Part shown: one piece after another, positions 1-9,643 of the stretch | Numbering within the stretch: the first letter of the stretch is position 1 | Layout: each line of letters begins with the position of its first letter | Source: Candidatus Methanoperedens nitratireducens | Lineage (GTDB): Archaea; Halobacteriota; Methanosarcinia; Methanosarcinales; Methanoperedenaceae | DNA: 32,624 nt | Direction: 5' to 3' | NCBI RefSeq assembly: GCF_900196725.1 | Contig: NZ_FZMP01000219.1 | Coordinates: 32,001-64,624 of the forward strand | Translations under genes and position numbers: made by a program | Notes under the pieces: generated by a model | The model's input: only the letters and a program-made list of their open reading frames with translations | Told to the model about the DNA's origin: nothing | Database searches by the model: none

Positions 1-231
1 GATTTAAGAGATGTCATAGGCAGAGTCGTGGGGGTTCTATTAGATCCTCTCCTGTCGCTTCTTCCGATCCATATAATAATATTCATTCTTGCAGCTATAA
101 CAGGGCTTTATGCCTCGCTCATCCAGAAATATACTATGGACTGGGATCTGATGAGGCGCGTTCAGGAGAGAATGAAGATGATACAGCAGGAGTTCAGGCA
201 GGCGCAGTTGACCAACAACGCCAGAAGATGA
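1..231 (+). CDS. DUF106 / EMC3-like membrane protein, N-terminal part (partial)
   Basis: The reading frame is open to the left edge of the window, so the true start lies upstream; the GTG at 28 is only an internal codon. Visible is one strongly hydrophobic segment (around IIIFILAAITGLYASLI) followed by a basic, Gln-rich helix containing YTMDWDLMRRVQERM. This is the TM1-plus-coiled-coil layout of archaeal DUF106 proteins, relatives of YidC/Oxa1 and of eukaryotic EMC3, which help insert membrane proteins. The frame stops at a TGA (229-231) in the middle of the coiled coil. The next frame, starting with ATG at 228, carries straight on with the rest of the family sequence. The two parts are therefore one gene with a one-base shift. 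In archaea this gene commonly sits near secY, adk and cmk, which fits the cmk that follows. Confidence 0.8.
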   Translation, partial: DLRDVIGRVVGVLLDPLLSLLPIHIIIFILAAITGLYASLIQKYTMDWDLMRRVQERMKMIQQEFRQAQLTNNARR

Positions 232-521
232 AAAAACTGCAGGCGCAACAGGCGGAAATGATGACGGACCAGATGGAAATGTTCAAGCAGCAGTTCAAAC
301 CGATGCTGTATATAAGCGTCATCTCGATCCCGCTGTTCTACTGGGTGTACCTTGTTATAAGCCAGCATCCGGACGCTGTGATGGTTTTTCCTTTCTGGGG
401 AGAACAAAAATTGGATACATATATAATCGGACCTTTCCAGCACTGGCTGTTCTGGTACTTCATATGTTCGATCCCGGTAAGCCAGGTGACAAGGAAGGCT
501 CTGAATATAGGCGGTATGTAA
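228..521 (+). CDS. DUF106 / EMC3-like membrane protein, C-terminal part (frame-shifted)
   Basis: This 97-residue frame continues the DUF106 protein: the end of the coiled coil (KKLQAQQAEMMTDQ), a second hydrophobic segment (ISVISIPLFYWVYLVIS), the conserved VFPFWGEQ region and a third hydrophobic segment near WLFWYFICSI ending in a short tail. Joined to the preceding frame it gives three membrane segments, the normal DUF106 layout. The start ATG (228) overlaps the previous stop as ATGA, so coupled re-initiation could in principle make two polypeptides. A missing base (assembly error or real mutation) is the simpler reading, since the join falls inside one continuous helix. The gene ends directly before cmk with no gap. 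Confidence 0.8.
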   Translation: MKKLQAQQAEMMTDQMEMFKQQFKPMLYISVISIPLFYWVYLVISQHPDAVMVFPFWGEQKLDTYIIGPFQHWLFWYFICSIPVSQVTRKALNIGGM

Positions 522-1043
522 TTGATAATAACGATAAGCGGCCCCCCCGGCAGCGGCAAGAGCACATTATCCCGTATATTATCCGTGAAGCTCGGCATGG
601 AGCATATTTCCATGGGAGATATTTTCAGGAAATGCGCAGAAGACCGCTGCATGTGTCTTGCTGAATACGGTTTACTCGCAAAACAAAACAGTGATATAGA
701 CAGGGAACTCGATGAAATGCAGAAAAGGATAGCAAAGGAAAAGGATAACATCATTCTTGAAGGAAGGCTTTCGGGTTTCCTTGTGGATGCGGATTTAAAG
801 ATATGGCTGAAAGCTCCTGTTGAAGTAAGGGCAGAGCGCATAGCGAAGAGGGAGAACAAACCTGTCACTATTGCGATAGCCGAGACCTCGGAAAGGGAAG
901 AGTGCGAAAGAGAGCGATACCTTGGTTATTATAATATTGACATAAAAGACCTGTCCGTATACGACATGGTGATCGATTCCAGCAAGTGGGACGCTGAAGA
1001 AATAAGCGAAATAGTGATGAAAGCGGTTGAATGCCTGATATGA
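522..1043 (+). CDS. cmk: Cytidylate kinase (archaeal type)
   Basis: This protein transfers phosphate from ATP to CMP/dCMP in pyrimidine nucleotide synthesis. Its 173 residues match the short archaeal cytidylate kinases. Residues 7-15 form the P-loop GPPGSGKST. HISMGDIFRK follows as the NMP-binding element, then the central ILEGRLSG and the lid region with several Arg/Lys (AERIAKREN). The start is a TTG at 522, immediately after the stop of the DUF106 gene, and no ATG lies in frame upstream of the P-loop, so the rare start is well supported. The gene is translationally packed between DUF106 and cbf5 and overlaps cbf5 by 13 bp, which suggests one operon. The start codon is the only unusual point. 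Confidence 0.93.
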   Translation: MIITISGPPGSGKSTLSRILSVKLGMEHISMGDIFRKCAEDRCMCLAEYGLLAKQNSDIDRELDEMQKRIAKEKDNIILEGRLSGFLVDADLKIWLKAPVEVRAERIAKRENKPVTIAIAETSEREECERERYLGYYNIDIKDLSVYDMVIDSSKWDAEEISEIVMKAVECLI

Positions 1044-2035
1044 ACTTGCTACCATCCGAGATAAAAAGAGAGACGCTGGTAAAGTCTGAAGATACTACAG
1101 ATGAGAAGTTCGGTAAAAGACCGGCGGAGCGCACGATACAGGAGTACATGCAGAAAGGGGTGATAAACCTCGATAAGCCTGCAGGCCCCACAAGCCATGA
1201 AGTTACATCATGGGTCAAAAAGATCCTGGAGCTTGAGAAAGCCGGGCACAGCGGTACGCTTGATCCTAACGTCACAGGTCTCCTTCCTATTATGCTGGGT
1301 GAAGCGACAAAGGCTGTGGATGCGCTTCTTACTGCAGGTAAAGAGTATGTGTGCCTTATGAAGCTGCATACGGAAGTGCCTGAGAGAATGATCAAAAGCG
1401 TTCTCGCCGAATTCACAGGCGAGATATACCAGAAGCCTTCTCTCAAGTCGGCAGTAAAACGCGAAACAAGGACAAGGACAATATATTATATGGAGCTTCT
1501 TGAGATCGAAGATAAAAGTGTCCTTTTTAAAGTCGGATGCGAGGCAGGTACGTATATCAGGAAATTATGCCATGATATGGGGCTTGCCCTCGGCACAGGG
1601 GCGCATATGCAGGAGCTGAGGCGCACCAAAAGCGGTCCTTTCCGCGAGGATGATACCATGATAACGCTCCACGACCTGAAGGATGCGTACATCGAGTGGA
1701 AGGAAAATAATAATGAAGAGCCAATAAGAAAAGCAATACTCCCTATGGAGGCGGGGCTCTCTCACCTTCCGAAGCTCGTGATACGCGACAGCGCGGTGGA
1801 TGCGATCAGTCACGGCGCCGGGCTTGCTGCCCCGGGTGTCCTCACCGTCGAAAGCGGTATCGAAAGAGGAGACCCTGTTGCTGTATTTACGCAAAAAGGC
1901 GAGGCGGTATCATTCGGACTGGCTAAGATGAAATCTGTGGAGATATTAAAAGCAGCTACGGGAATCGTGGCTACTACGGACAGGGTGCTTCTTGAGCCCG
2001 GCACGTATCCGAAAGGGTGGAAAGCAAAAGAATAA
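1031..2035 (+). CDS. cbf5: tRNA/rRNA pseudouridine synthase Cbf5 (TruB family) with PUA domain
   Basis: This is the catalytic subunit of archaeal H/ACA ribonucleoproteins, which converts uridine to pseudouridine in rRNA and in tRNA position 55. The 334-residue protein has the TruB catalytic block with AGHSGTLDP (the Asp is the nucleophile), the following GEATKA segment, CEAGTYIRKLCHDMG and LRRTKSGPF. A PUA RNA-binding domain occupies roughly the last 85 residues. This is the usual Cbf5 length and order. The ATG at 1031 is inside the end of cmk; an alternative ATG at 1040 overlaps the cmk stop as ATGA and is equally possible. Nop10, Gar1 and L7Ae, its partners, are not in this window. Confidence 0.95.
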   Translation: MPDMNLLPSEIKRETLVKSEDTTDEKFGKRPAERTIQEYMQKGVINLDKPAGPTSHEVTSWVKKILELEKAGHSGTLDPNVTGLLPIMLGEATKAVDALLTAGKEYVCLMKLHTEVPERMIKSVLAEFTGEIYQKPSLKSAVKRETRTRTIYYMELLEIEDKSVLFKVGCEAGTYIRKLCHDMGLALGTGAHMQELRRTKSGPFREDDTMITLHDLKDAYIEWKENNNEEPIRKAILPMEAGLSHLPKLVIRDSAVDAISHGAGLAAPGVLTVESGIERGDPVAVFTQKGEAVSFGLAKMKSVEILKAATGIVATTDRVLLEPGTYPKGWKAKE

Positions 2036-2064
2036 GAGTCATCGGGTTTATTATGAGCGCGCAT

Positions 2065-2149
2065 GCCGAGGTAGTCTAGCGGCCTAAGGCGCAAGCCTGG
2101 AAAGCTTGTGGGGCTTTGCCCCTCGGGAGTTCAAGTCTCCCCCTCGGCG
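2065..2149 (+). tRNA. tRNA-Ser (anticodon GGA)
   Basis: The acceptor stem GCCGAGG (2065-2071) pairs perfectly with CCTCGGC (2142-2148), followed by discriminator G at 2149. The anticodon stem CAAGC/GCTTG encloses the loop CTGGAAA, giving anticodon GGA, which reads UCC/UCU serine codons. A long variable arm, GGGGC-TTT-GCCCC, marks a class II tRNA as expected for Ser. The T arm is GGGAG-TTCAAGT-CTCCC. There is no intron and CCA is not encoded. A TTTTT run right after the gene (2156-2160) is a likely terminator. Confidence 0.97.
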
Positions 2150-2578
2150 CTACTGTTTTTGACAGTGACAGTGTAAAAAACATACCTAAAGTTGCTTTGA
2201 GTGGTATTAGAACCTGGTATGAAAAAATTGTACAGCTTCAACGTTGAAGATTGATTCAAAGTGAATTTTTAGAGATGCAGCTTCATCGGCTTAGTATATT
2301 ATTTTATTAAGTAAAGCCCCTCAAGTTCAAAATTGGTTATAAAATACTTTCATCCAAGATAGTCCAAGCTAAACAGAATATTGGAATGTTTATATTCTGA
2401 AAAGTTTTTAGCGGGAACTCTGAAAAAAGGTTACACTCCCATACATTAAGGGTAAACTTGTATTGTTACTTTGCTAATCCACTATGTTTCTTTACTTTTG
2501 CGCAACCCTCTACTTTCAGTACCCAAAAAAGGAAGTATTAAATACTACCTCTTCAAGAACTTAATACGGGAGGTTAGT
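2150..2578. other. AT-rich intergenic region, no gene recognised
   Basis: Between the tRNA and the lipoprotein gene lie about 430 bases of AT-rich sequence with many stops in all frames. It begins with a T5 run that probably ends tRNA transcription. Near its right end is the lipoprotein promoter (2534-2546) and its Shine-Dalgarno GGGAGG (2568-2573). I see no RNA gene, repeat array or conserved ORF in the rest. Confidence 0.5.
2534..2546 (+). promoter_or_regulatory. TATA-type promoter of the lipoprotein gene, inside a small palindrome
   Basis: AGTATTAAATACT is a perfect odd-centred inverted repeat and contains an archaeal TATA-like core. It is preceded by a purine-rich stretch (AAAAAAGGA) that could serve as the TFB-binding element. 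It lies 33 bases upstream of the ATG at 2579, which leaves a short leader carrying GGGAGG. The assignment rests on sequence pattern and spacing only. Confidence 0.5.
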
Positions 2579-3181
2579 ATGATAAAAATATTATTAATTG
2601 TAGCTGTTTCTTTATTACTGTTAGTTTCGGGATGTATAGGTCCTACAACGACATCAACACCCACACCTGCGGTAACGTCCACAGAAACAACTACAGTAGT
2701 AGCCACAGAAACACCTGTGGCAACATCTACAGTAACATCTACAGGAATACCTGCTGTAACAACCACCGGAACGCCCGTGTCACCAGCAACGCCAGTTTCA
2801 ACGACTACACCCACAACCAATGCAACTGCCGCAGCAACTACGGCAGCGATAAATGTAACATCTTACCCCGCAAGCGTGCAGGGGGAGGCAAACTTTACGA
2901 TCAGATGGGAAGTATCAGGCGGCACTCCGGGCACCATCAGCAATACCTCGATGATCTGGGGCTTTAACAGCGGCGGTATGAACATCACGGATTATCCCAG
3001 GAGCAGCGCGGCCCAGACGGGTAATACGCCTCAGACATTCAGTGCTGATTTGAAGGCTCCTTCAGGCGGGGGTCCGGTTTATTTCAGGGCTCATGCCGTA
3101 GTTGATGGCGTAGATATTTACTCACCTGAATACCAGATAACAATCACTCCCCTCTATACGGGCGGCGGAGGCGGGTACTGA
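2579..3181 (+). CDS. Putative lipoprotein with Thr/Pro-rich stalk and Ig-like domain
   Basis: The ATG at 2579 was chosen because GGGAGG sits at 2568-2573 and the protein then begins with a typical signal peptide. A hydrophobic core leads to the lipobox LVSGC with Cys at residue 19, the expected lipidation site. Roughly residues 22-95 are a low-complexity stalk of Thr, Pro, Val and Ala repeats, typical of glycosylated cell-surface spacers. The C-terminal ~105 residues look like a beta-sandwich (INVTSYPASVQGEANFTIRW..., ending YQITITP), followed by a glycine tail (GGGGGY). Several N-x-S/T sequons occur. The protein is most likely anchored outside the cell. I cannot assign a ligand or function. 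The frame is open upstream to 2471 without a good ribosome site, so I rejected the longer version. Confidence 0.75.
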   Translation: MIKILLIVAVSLLLLVSGCIGPTTTSTPTPAVTSTETTTVVATETPVATSTVTSTGIPAVTTTGTPVSPATPVSTTTPTTNATAAATTAAINVTSYPASVQGEANFTIRWEVSGGTPGTISNTSMIWGFNSGGMNITDYPRSSAAQTGNTPQTFSADLKAPSGGGPVYFRAHAVVDGVDIYSPEYQITITPLYTGGGGGY

Positions 3182-3197
3182 TTTAATGCGCTTGCAC

Positions 3198-3237
3198 GCG
3201 GGCAGGCAAGCATCAATTATCTGCCCCGCCTTTTTTC
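3198..3237 (+). terminator. Hairpin plus T-run after the lipoprotein gene
   Basis: GCGGGCAG (3198-3205) can pair with CTGCCCCGC (3221-3229, one bulged C), and a run of six T follows at 3231-3236. It lies 16 bases after the stop of the lipoprotein gene and directly in front of the convergent bud32 end, a position where a terminator is expected. Confidence 0.55.
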
Positions 3238-3238
3238 T

Positions 3239-4833
<1,595 letters not shown>

Positions 4834-4909
4834 TCATAGCATTATTTACAATTAATCAAAGTTCATAGCCAAAATTAAAGTATGTCAGAGTAGTAATAAC
4901 CCCCTGTTT

Positions 4910-6070
4910 ATGGCTACTAAACGCGACTATTACGAGATTCTTGGTATAGACAAAAAGGCATCGCAGGATGATATTAAAAAAGCATACCGCAAAATGGCGA
5001 TGCAATACCATCCGGACAGGAACAAAGCTCCTGATGCGGAGGAGAAATTCAAGGAAATATCTGAGGCTTACGCGGTACTATCCGACCAGAATAAGAGGCA
5101 GCAGTATGACCAGTTCGGTCATGCAGGCATTGATATGAGATACTCCCAGGAAGATATCTTCAGGGGCGCAGCACCGGACATAGAGGATATTCTCAGGGAT
5201 TTCGGGATTGGCGGCTTTGGTGGCGGCTTTGGCAGGGGAAGAGGGGGGAGCATTTTCGATATATTCTTCGGCGGCGAAGGGCGGCGGGAGGGACCGAGGC
5301 GCGGGTCAGACCTCCTCTATGAGCTGGCTATAGACCTGCAGGATGCCGCGTTCGGGAAAACCGTTAACCTGGAAGTCCCCAGGACCGAAAAATGCGACAC
5401 ATGCGGAGGAAGCGGAGCAAAGCCCGGAACGTCGCCCAAAACATGCCCGACATGCCACGGCAGCGGTCAGGTGAGCAGGACACAGAACACGCCTTTTGGC
5501 AGGTTCATGACCACGACTACATGCGGTACATGCAAGGGACGCGGGGAAATAATAGACAGCCCATGCCCGACATGCCATGGCTCAGGTATGGTCCAGAAGA
5601 GGCGCAAGATAGAAGTGAAAATCCCGCCCGGAGTTGATACAGGTTCAAGGCTCAGGGTGCCGGGGGAAGGCGAAGCAGGGGAAAGGGGTGCACCGCCTGG
5701 AGACCTTTACGTTGAAATATACGTCAAACCTCATCCCGTTTTCACCCGCGAAGATAATAATTTAATAATGGAAGCCACCGTCAGCTTTACGCAGGCGGCG
5801 CTTGGGGATGAGATAATCGTACCTACCCTGGACGGCAAGATAGAGATGAAAATCCCGCCCGGAACCCAGAACGGGCAGGTGTTCCGTCTTAAAGGCAAAG
5901 GCATTCCGGGTCTTCACATGCCGGGGAAGGGCGACCAGCTTGTGAGGATAAAGGTGGATGTCCCGACGAAGCTGAATGATAGGCAGAAGCAGCTTTTGAG
6001 GGAGTTCGCTGAGATAAGCGGGGAGAAGAGGAGCAAGGGGATTTTTGAGAAGGTGAAAGAGAGGATTTGA
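4910..6070 (+). CDS. dnaJ: Chaperone protein DnaJ
   Basis: This Hsp40 co-chaperone stimulates the ATPase of DnaK and delivers unfolded clients. It is a full-length type I protein of 386 residues. The J domain (1-70) has the HPD motif at 34-36. A Gly/Phe-rich linker around residues 100-125 follows. The zinc-finger domain has four CxxCxGxG repeats ([32 protein letters not shown]), then the C-terminal substrate-binding beta domains ([35 protein letters not shown]). dnaK and grpE are not next to it in this window; it stands alone, divergent from kae1. A promoter should lie in the 109 bases between them, but no strong TATA box stands out. Confidence 0.97.
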   Translation: MATKRDYYEILGIDKKASQDDIKKAYRKMAMQYHPDRNKAPDAEEKFKEISEAYAVLSDQNKRQQYDQFGHAGIDMRYSQEDIFRGAAPDIEDILRDFGIGGFGGGFGRGRGGSIFDIFFGGEGRREGPRRGSDLLYELAIDLQDAAFGKTVNLEVPRTEKCDTCGGSGAKPGTSPKTCPTCHGSGQVSRTQNTPFGRFMTTTTCGTCKGRGEIIDSPCPTCHGSGMVQKRRKIEVKIPPGVDTGSRLRVPGEGEAGERGAPPGDLYVEIYVKPHPVFTREDNNLIMEATVSFTQAALGDEIIVPTLDGKIEMKIPPGTQNGQVFRLKGKGIPGLHMPGKGDQLVRIKVDVPTKLNDRQKQLLREFAEISGEKRSKGIFEKVKERI

Positions 6071-6406
6071 TCGAAAAGGTCTGAGTATTGATCAGCATCA
6101 GTGACCTCGGTCTGACGAATCCGAGGCGTCGCTAACACTGGCTCATTCACAGGTTCAAACCCCATGTGCAGGAAATATATTTTGTTGTGTACCCTGTACA
6201 TGTGTTGTCTCTATATGTAGTCTTTCTATGTAGCGGCACTATATAGCCACGCAACATCCTCGTATTTCTCAATGTTTTTTAAAGTAGTAATATTATTAAC
6301 TGTTTGTACTACGATTTAGAAATCTCCGAATAATCCACCAGGAGTTGGATGTCCAGAAAATACTGGAATATCAGGCGGAGAGAAACGGTGAAACGGGAGG
6401 AAAAAT
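6071..6406. other. Intergenic region after dnaJ, one hairpin, no gene recognised
   Basis: About 335 bases separate dnaJ from the surface-protein gene. At 6105-6126 CCTCGG and CCGAGG form a 6-bp stem with a 10-base loop, possibly involved in dnaJ transcript ending, though no T-run follows. A T/A-rich element TTTTTTAAAG near 6280 may be a TATA box, which would give a long leader of about 100 bases. GGGAGG at 6395-6400 is the ribosome site of the next gene. No tRNA, convincing box C/D RNA or ORF is seen. Confidence 0.4.
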
Positions 6407-7492
6407 ATGCAAAAAGAATTGATAGCATTACTGTTAATATCAGCAGTAATCGGAATGGCAATACCGGCAATGGCAAACCTCGATATTACCAGGGAACTCA
6501 ATGTTGATATGCCAGGGACAAACGAGGCAACCAGCTCGGCGGCCCAGACCCAGCAAGACATGGATAACCTGCAGAACAATAACAATCAAGATGCGGCAGG
6601 CGGCGATGCAACAGCAAGCTCTGACGCAAGTGCCAATGCAGACGCCGTGGACAAATCATATTCTGATTCAACTTCCACTGATTCTCCAACCTCCGCTGAT
6701 ACTCCAACCTCCACTGATACTCCAACTTCTACTGCAACATCCTCACCCAATCCTGCTTCAACCCCAACAGCAACATCAACTTCACCTGTGGATTCAAATC
6801 CTTTCCCTGACTCCACTACCACCTCTGGTGCAACTTCATCTACGTCGGCAAATGCTCCTGACGGCGGGGGTGAGAGTAGCGGATGCGAAGGAGGTGCAAT
6901 AACCAGAGAGAATCTAACCAATATTAAACAATATGAAAGCAAAGAGATACAGGTATCAACAGGCGCAATTGAGTTCAGGTTTACAAAACTGGATGTTGTA
7001 AAAGGAGCCGGATTTACTGCCAGGACAAAAGAAGGATGTGTAATGGCAAGGGCGGAGCTTCTTAAAGGAAGACCGACACGGGCTACATCAGATGTTCCTG
7101 GCGCCATATACTTTAATGTCTGGGTCAGCGCACCGGAATATGGTAACTCTTCAAAAGTAGAGGCCCCATATGTAGTATTCAGTGTGCCTGATGAGAAAAA
7201 TGACCAGCCTGTCAGGCTTTTGATGTTAAATAACTCCTGGATAGACCTGAAAACCGAGAAGATAGGTCCGGGCACTTATAAGGCATATACCGGTGGGTTC
7301 GGAAGTTTCGCTATAGCGGGAACACACGCAGAACTATTGCGAACTTCACCAGAGATAGTAACACAACCTGCGGTCTCTCCTGCAGCGACAATTATTGCTG
7401 AGCCGGTGTCATCCCAGAAGCCGGTAAGCCTGTTTCTTATACTGGTCCTACTGGGGGTCTTGTCTGCGATAGTATATTTCCTGAAGACATGA
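6407..7492 (+). CDS. Membrane-anchored surface protein with PGF-pre-PGF-like domain
   Basis: GGGAGG at 6395-6400 supports the ATG at 6407. Residues 1-23 are a secretion signal (ALLLISAVIGMAIPAMA, likely cleavage after AMA). Residues ~24-160 are low-complexity Ser/Thr/Asp/Pro with short repeats of the PTSTDTPTST type, a probable glycosylated stalk. Residues ~170-300 resemble the PGF-pre-PGF domain of methanogen surface proteins: ending in LNNSWIDLKTEKI, YKAYTGGFGSFAIAG. The C-terminus is a hydrophobic helix (SLFLILVLLGVLSAIVYFL) with a two-residue tail, so the protein is anchored outside the cell. The PGF tripeptide normally found before that helix for archaeosortase processing is missing, so sortase-type processing is doubtful. 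Function unknown; an S-layer-associated role is inferred. Confidence 0.75.
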   Translation: MQKELIALLLISAVIGMAIPAMANLDITRELNVDMPGTNEATSSAAQTQQDMDNLQNNNNQDAAGGDATASSDASANADAVDKSYSDSTSTDSPTSADTPTSTDTPTSTATSSPNPASTPTATSTSPVDSNPFPDSTTTSGATSSTSANAPDGGGESSGCEGGAITRENLTNIKQYESKEIQVSTGAIEFRFTKLDVVKGAGFTARTKEGCVMARAELLKGRPTRATSDVPGAIYFNVWVSAPEYGNSSKVEAPYVVFSVPDEKNDQPVRLLMLNNSWIDLKTEKIGPGTYKAYTGGFGSFAIAGTHAELLRTSPEIVTQPAVSPAATIIAEPVSSQKPVSLFLILVLLGVLSAIVYFLKT

Positions 7493-7506
7493 AAAAATAC
7501 ATGACT

Positions 7507-7520
7507 ATTAAATTTTTTAA
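7507..7520 (+). terminator. T-run after surface-protein gene
   Basis: A run of six T at 7511-7516 (AAATTTTTTAAG) lies 15-25 bases after the surface-protein stop and just before the convergent DUF2284 gene. Archaeal termination often needs only a U-run. Pattern only. Confidence 0.35.
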
Positions 7521-7529
7521 GAAACAGTA

Positions 7530-8183
7530 TCAGTCTAAGAATATAAGTGTATACTGTTTTGGAGTACTATTCTCTACAGGGAAATCTGGCAGTGGGATAT
7601 CCAGTCTTTCAAGTGTTTTATCAAGCCTTATACCAAGTCCCATAATACATGGTCTGCGAATAGTAGGGTGATGGCACTCATCTTTAAAACGGGCACAGTT
7701 GACCTCTGAATAGTCACTATTTGCGCACCATGTACACATTCCGGGGACGGTGGCAAGGGCGGTATTATAACCAAGAACCCATGCAAGCTTCTCAAGTTCA
7801 AGACTTCCCGGCTGTATTCTTTGTTTTCTTTCTCTTATTACCGTTTTTAAAGACTGTTGATATTGTTCCTTCAGTTCATTATTTTTGGGGGGAGACACGC
7901 CATATTTAACGAAGTTCTCACTTATCTCCCTGGAGAGTATATTTTCAGACTTCCAGTCAACAAGCAGAGCCCACTGGTATTCCGCCAGCATTTTCCTGAA
8001 CTCATCAACTGTGGGTATGAACGGGGGACAGACACGACTGCCCCATCCATTGCACCCGAAAATACATTTCAGAATAGTTCTGTTCTCAACCACAATGCTC
8101 TTTGCAGGGATCAATATTGCTTCGTTAGCTCCAAGTTTCTTAGCTTTTTCTTGCAGGAGTTTGAGATTGGCTTCGGATATCAT
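7530..8183 (-). CDS. DUF2284 predicted metal-binding protein
   Basis: The 217-residue protein has the DUF2284 cysteine pattern. Near the N-terminus CIFGCNGWGSRVCPP places Cys at residues 40, 44 and 52. Near the C-terminus is a second cluster, CTWCANSDYSEVNC...DECHHP...RPC. Seven or eight conserved Cys plus His suggest an Fe-S cluster or other metal. Members of this family occur widely in methanogens and anaerobic bacteria and their reaction is unknown. It is a single gene facing the surface-protein gene, with 85 bases to the gltA operon end upstream. Nothing in the neighbourhood shows its partner. Confidence 0.85.
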   Translation of the reverse strand: MISEANLKLLQEKAKKLGANEAILIPAKSIVVENRTILKCIFGCNGWGSRVCPPFIPTVDEFRKMLAEYQWALLVDWKSENILSREISENFVKYGVSPPKNNELKEQYQQSLKTVIRERKQRIQPGSLELEKLAWVLGYNTALATVPGMCTWCANSDYSEVNCARFKDECHHPTIRRPCIMGLGIRLDKTLERLDIPLPDFPVENSTPKQYTLIFLD

Positions 8184-8269
8184 AATTGAGCATTGTAGCA
8201 GATTGTATTTAGTTTTTTGCTGCCCTGCAAAAGCATTCCAGCCAAAGTAACGGAAGGGAAATTAGAGAA

Positions 8270-9643
8270 TTATTTCCCTTTCAAATACGCATCTATCGCC
8301 CTTGCCGCCTTCTTCCCTGCACCCATAGCGCTTATCACTGTCGCCGAGCCCGTCACCGCATCGCCGCCGGCATACACGCCCTCTTTAGTGGTCGCTCCAT
8401 CCTCTTTTGCGATCACAGTGCCGTGCTTTGAGACCTCAAGCCCCTTCGTTGTGCGCGGCACAAGAGGATTTGGCGATGTGCCGACTGCTATAACCACAAC
8501 ATCAGCCTCGATCATATGCTCGGTTCCGGGCGTCGGCGCAGGCTTGCATCTGCCGGATTCGTCAGGCTCGCACAGGTGCATGTTGATACATTCAATGTGC
8601 GTCACCCAGTTCTTCCCATCGCCGACTATCCTGACAGGGTTCGTAAGAAGCCGGAACTTGATGCCTTCTTCCCTGGCATGCTCTATTTCTTCGGCGCGTG
8701 CAGGCATCTCCTCTTCCCCGCGGCGGTAAACTATAGTAACTTCCTCAGCCCCAAGCCTCAGGGCGCACCTGGCTGAGTCCATCGCCACATTGCCGCCGCC
8801 TACCACGACCACGCGCTTTCCTTTCTTGACGGGCGTATCGTATTCGGGGAATTTGTAGGATTTCATGAGGTTCACGCGGGTCAGGAATTCGTTCGCGGAA
8901 TATACACCGTTCAGGTTCTCTCCATCGATATTCAGGAAAGCAGGAAGACCTGCGCCTGTTCCCAGGAACACGGCATCGAACTCGGAGAGCAACTCATCTA
9001 CGGTGTCTATCTTGCCGATGACCGAATCAAGAAGAACGTTCACTCCGAGCTTCTTTACGTACTCCACTTCGGCGCTTACTATATCCTTGGGTAATCTGAA
9101 CTCAGGGATGCCGTATATGAGAACGCCTCCTGCTTCATGAAGCGCCTCGAATATTGTGACCGAATGCCCCATCTTTGCAAGGTCTGCGGCTGCTGTTAAT
9201 CCGGCAGGTCCTGAGCCAACTACCGCTACCTTCTTTCCTGTGGGTTTCGGAAGTGTTGGGATTTCCGCCCCTCTTTTGCGCTCGTAATCGGCAAGGAAGC
9301 GTTCAAGCCTTCCTATCGAGACCGATGCCCCTTTTTTACTTAACACACAGGCTTGCTCGCACTGCGTTTCCTGGGGGCATACACGCCCGCAGATAGCGGG
9401 AAGCGCATTATCGACCTTTATTTCTTTTATCGCGCTGTCAAAATCGCCCTTTGCAACACGATCCAGGAAGGCAGGTATCTTCACTTCAACAGGGCAGCCT
9501 TTCATACACGAGGGTTTCTTACACTGGAGACACCGTTTTGCCTCCTTTACCGCCTGTTCCTCTGTAAAGCCCAGCGCCACCTCATTAAAATTCGATTTCC
9601 TGACCGCAGGGTCTTGCTCCGGCATTTTCTGGCGCCCTAACAT
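8270..9643 (-). CDS. gltA: NADPH-dependent flavoprotein, GltA / SudA (NfnB-like) large subunit
   Basis: This belongs to the glutamate-synthase small-subunit family that with SudB forms ferredoxin:NADP+ oxidoreductase / sulfide dehydrogenase (NfnAB-type). It moves electrons between NADPH and ferredoxin. The N-terminal domain holds Fe-S cysteines (CLQCKKPSCMKGCPV and CGRVCPQETQCEQAC). It is followed by an FAD site GSGPAGLTAAADLAKMG and an NADPH site GGGNVAMDSARCALRLG, ending with YAGGDAVTGSATVISAMGAGK. The frame reaches a GTG at 9664, but GGAGGG six bases before the ATG at 9643 favours that start. It overlaps the end of the sudB fragment by 7 bp, so the two form an operon. True glutamate synthase is less likely because the SudB partner is adjacent. 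Confidence 0.9.
   Translation of the reverse strand: MLGRQKMPEQDPAVRKSNFNEVALGFTEEQAVKEAKRCLQCKKPSCMKGCPVEVKIPAFLDRVAKGDFDSAIKEIKVDNALPAICGRVCPQETQCEQACVLSKKGASVSIGRLERFLADYERKRGAEIPTLPKPTGKKVAVVGSGPAGLTAAADLAKMGHSVTIFEALHEAGGVLIYGIPEFRLPKDIVSAEVEYVKKLGVNVLLDSVIGKIDTVDELLSEFDAVFLGTGAGLPAFLNIDGENLNGVYSANEFLTRVNLMKSYKFPEYDTPVKKGKRVVVVGGGNVAMDSARCALRLGAEEVTIVYRRGEEEMPARAEEIEHAREEGIKFRLLTNPVRIVGDGKNWVTHIECINMHLCEPDESGRCKPAPTPGTEHMIEADVVVIAVGTSPNPLVPRTTKGLEVSKHGTVIAKEDGATTKEGVYAGGDAVTGSATVISAMGAGKKAARAIDAYLKGK

Noticed and set aside
228..240. Programmed -1 frameshift at AAAAAAC in DUF106
   Set aside because: The A-run lies after the stop codon of the first frame, so ribosomes would terminate before reaching it; it cannot explain the join.
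162..868. Long antisense frames opposite DUF106 and cmk
   Set aside because: They are mirror frames of conserved genes, have no ribosome sites and no family features.
6090..6180. Possible tRNA or box C/D RNA in the dnaJ downstream region (GTTCAAACC, several CTGA)
   Set aside because: No acceptor or anticodon stem can be paired around GTTCAAACC, and there is no proper RTGATGA box C paired with a CTGA box D.
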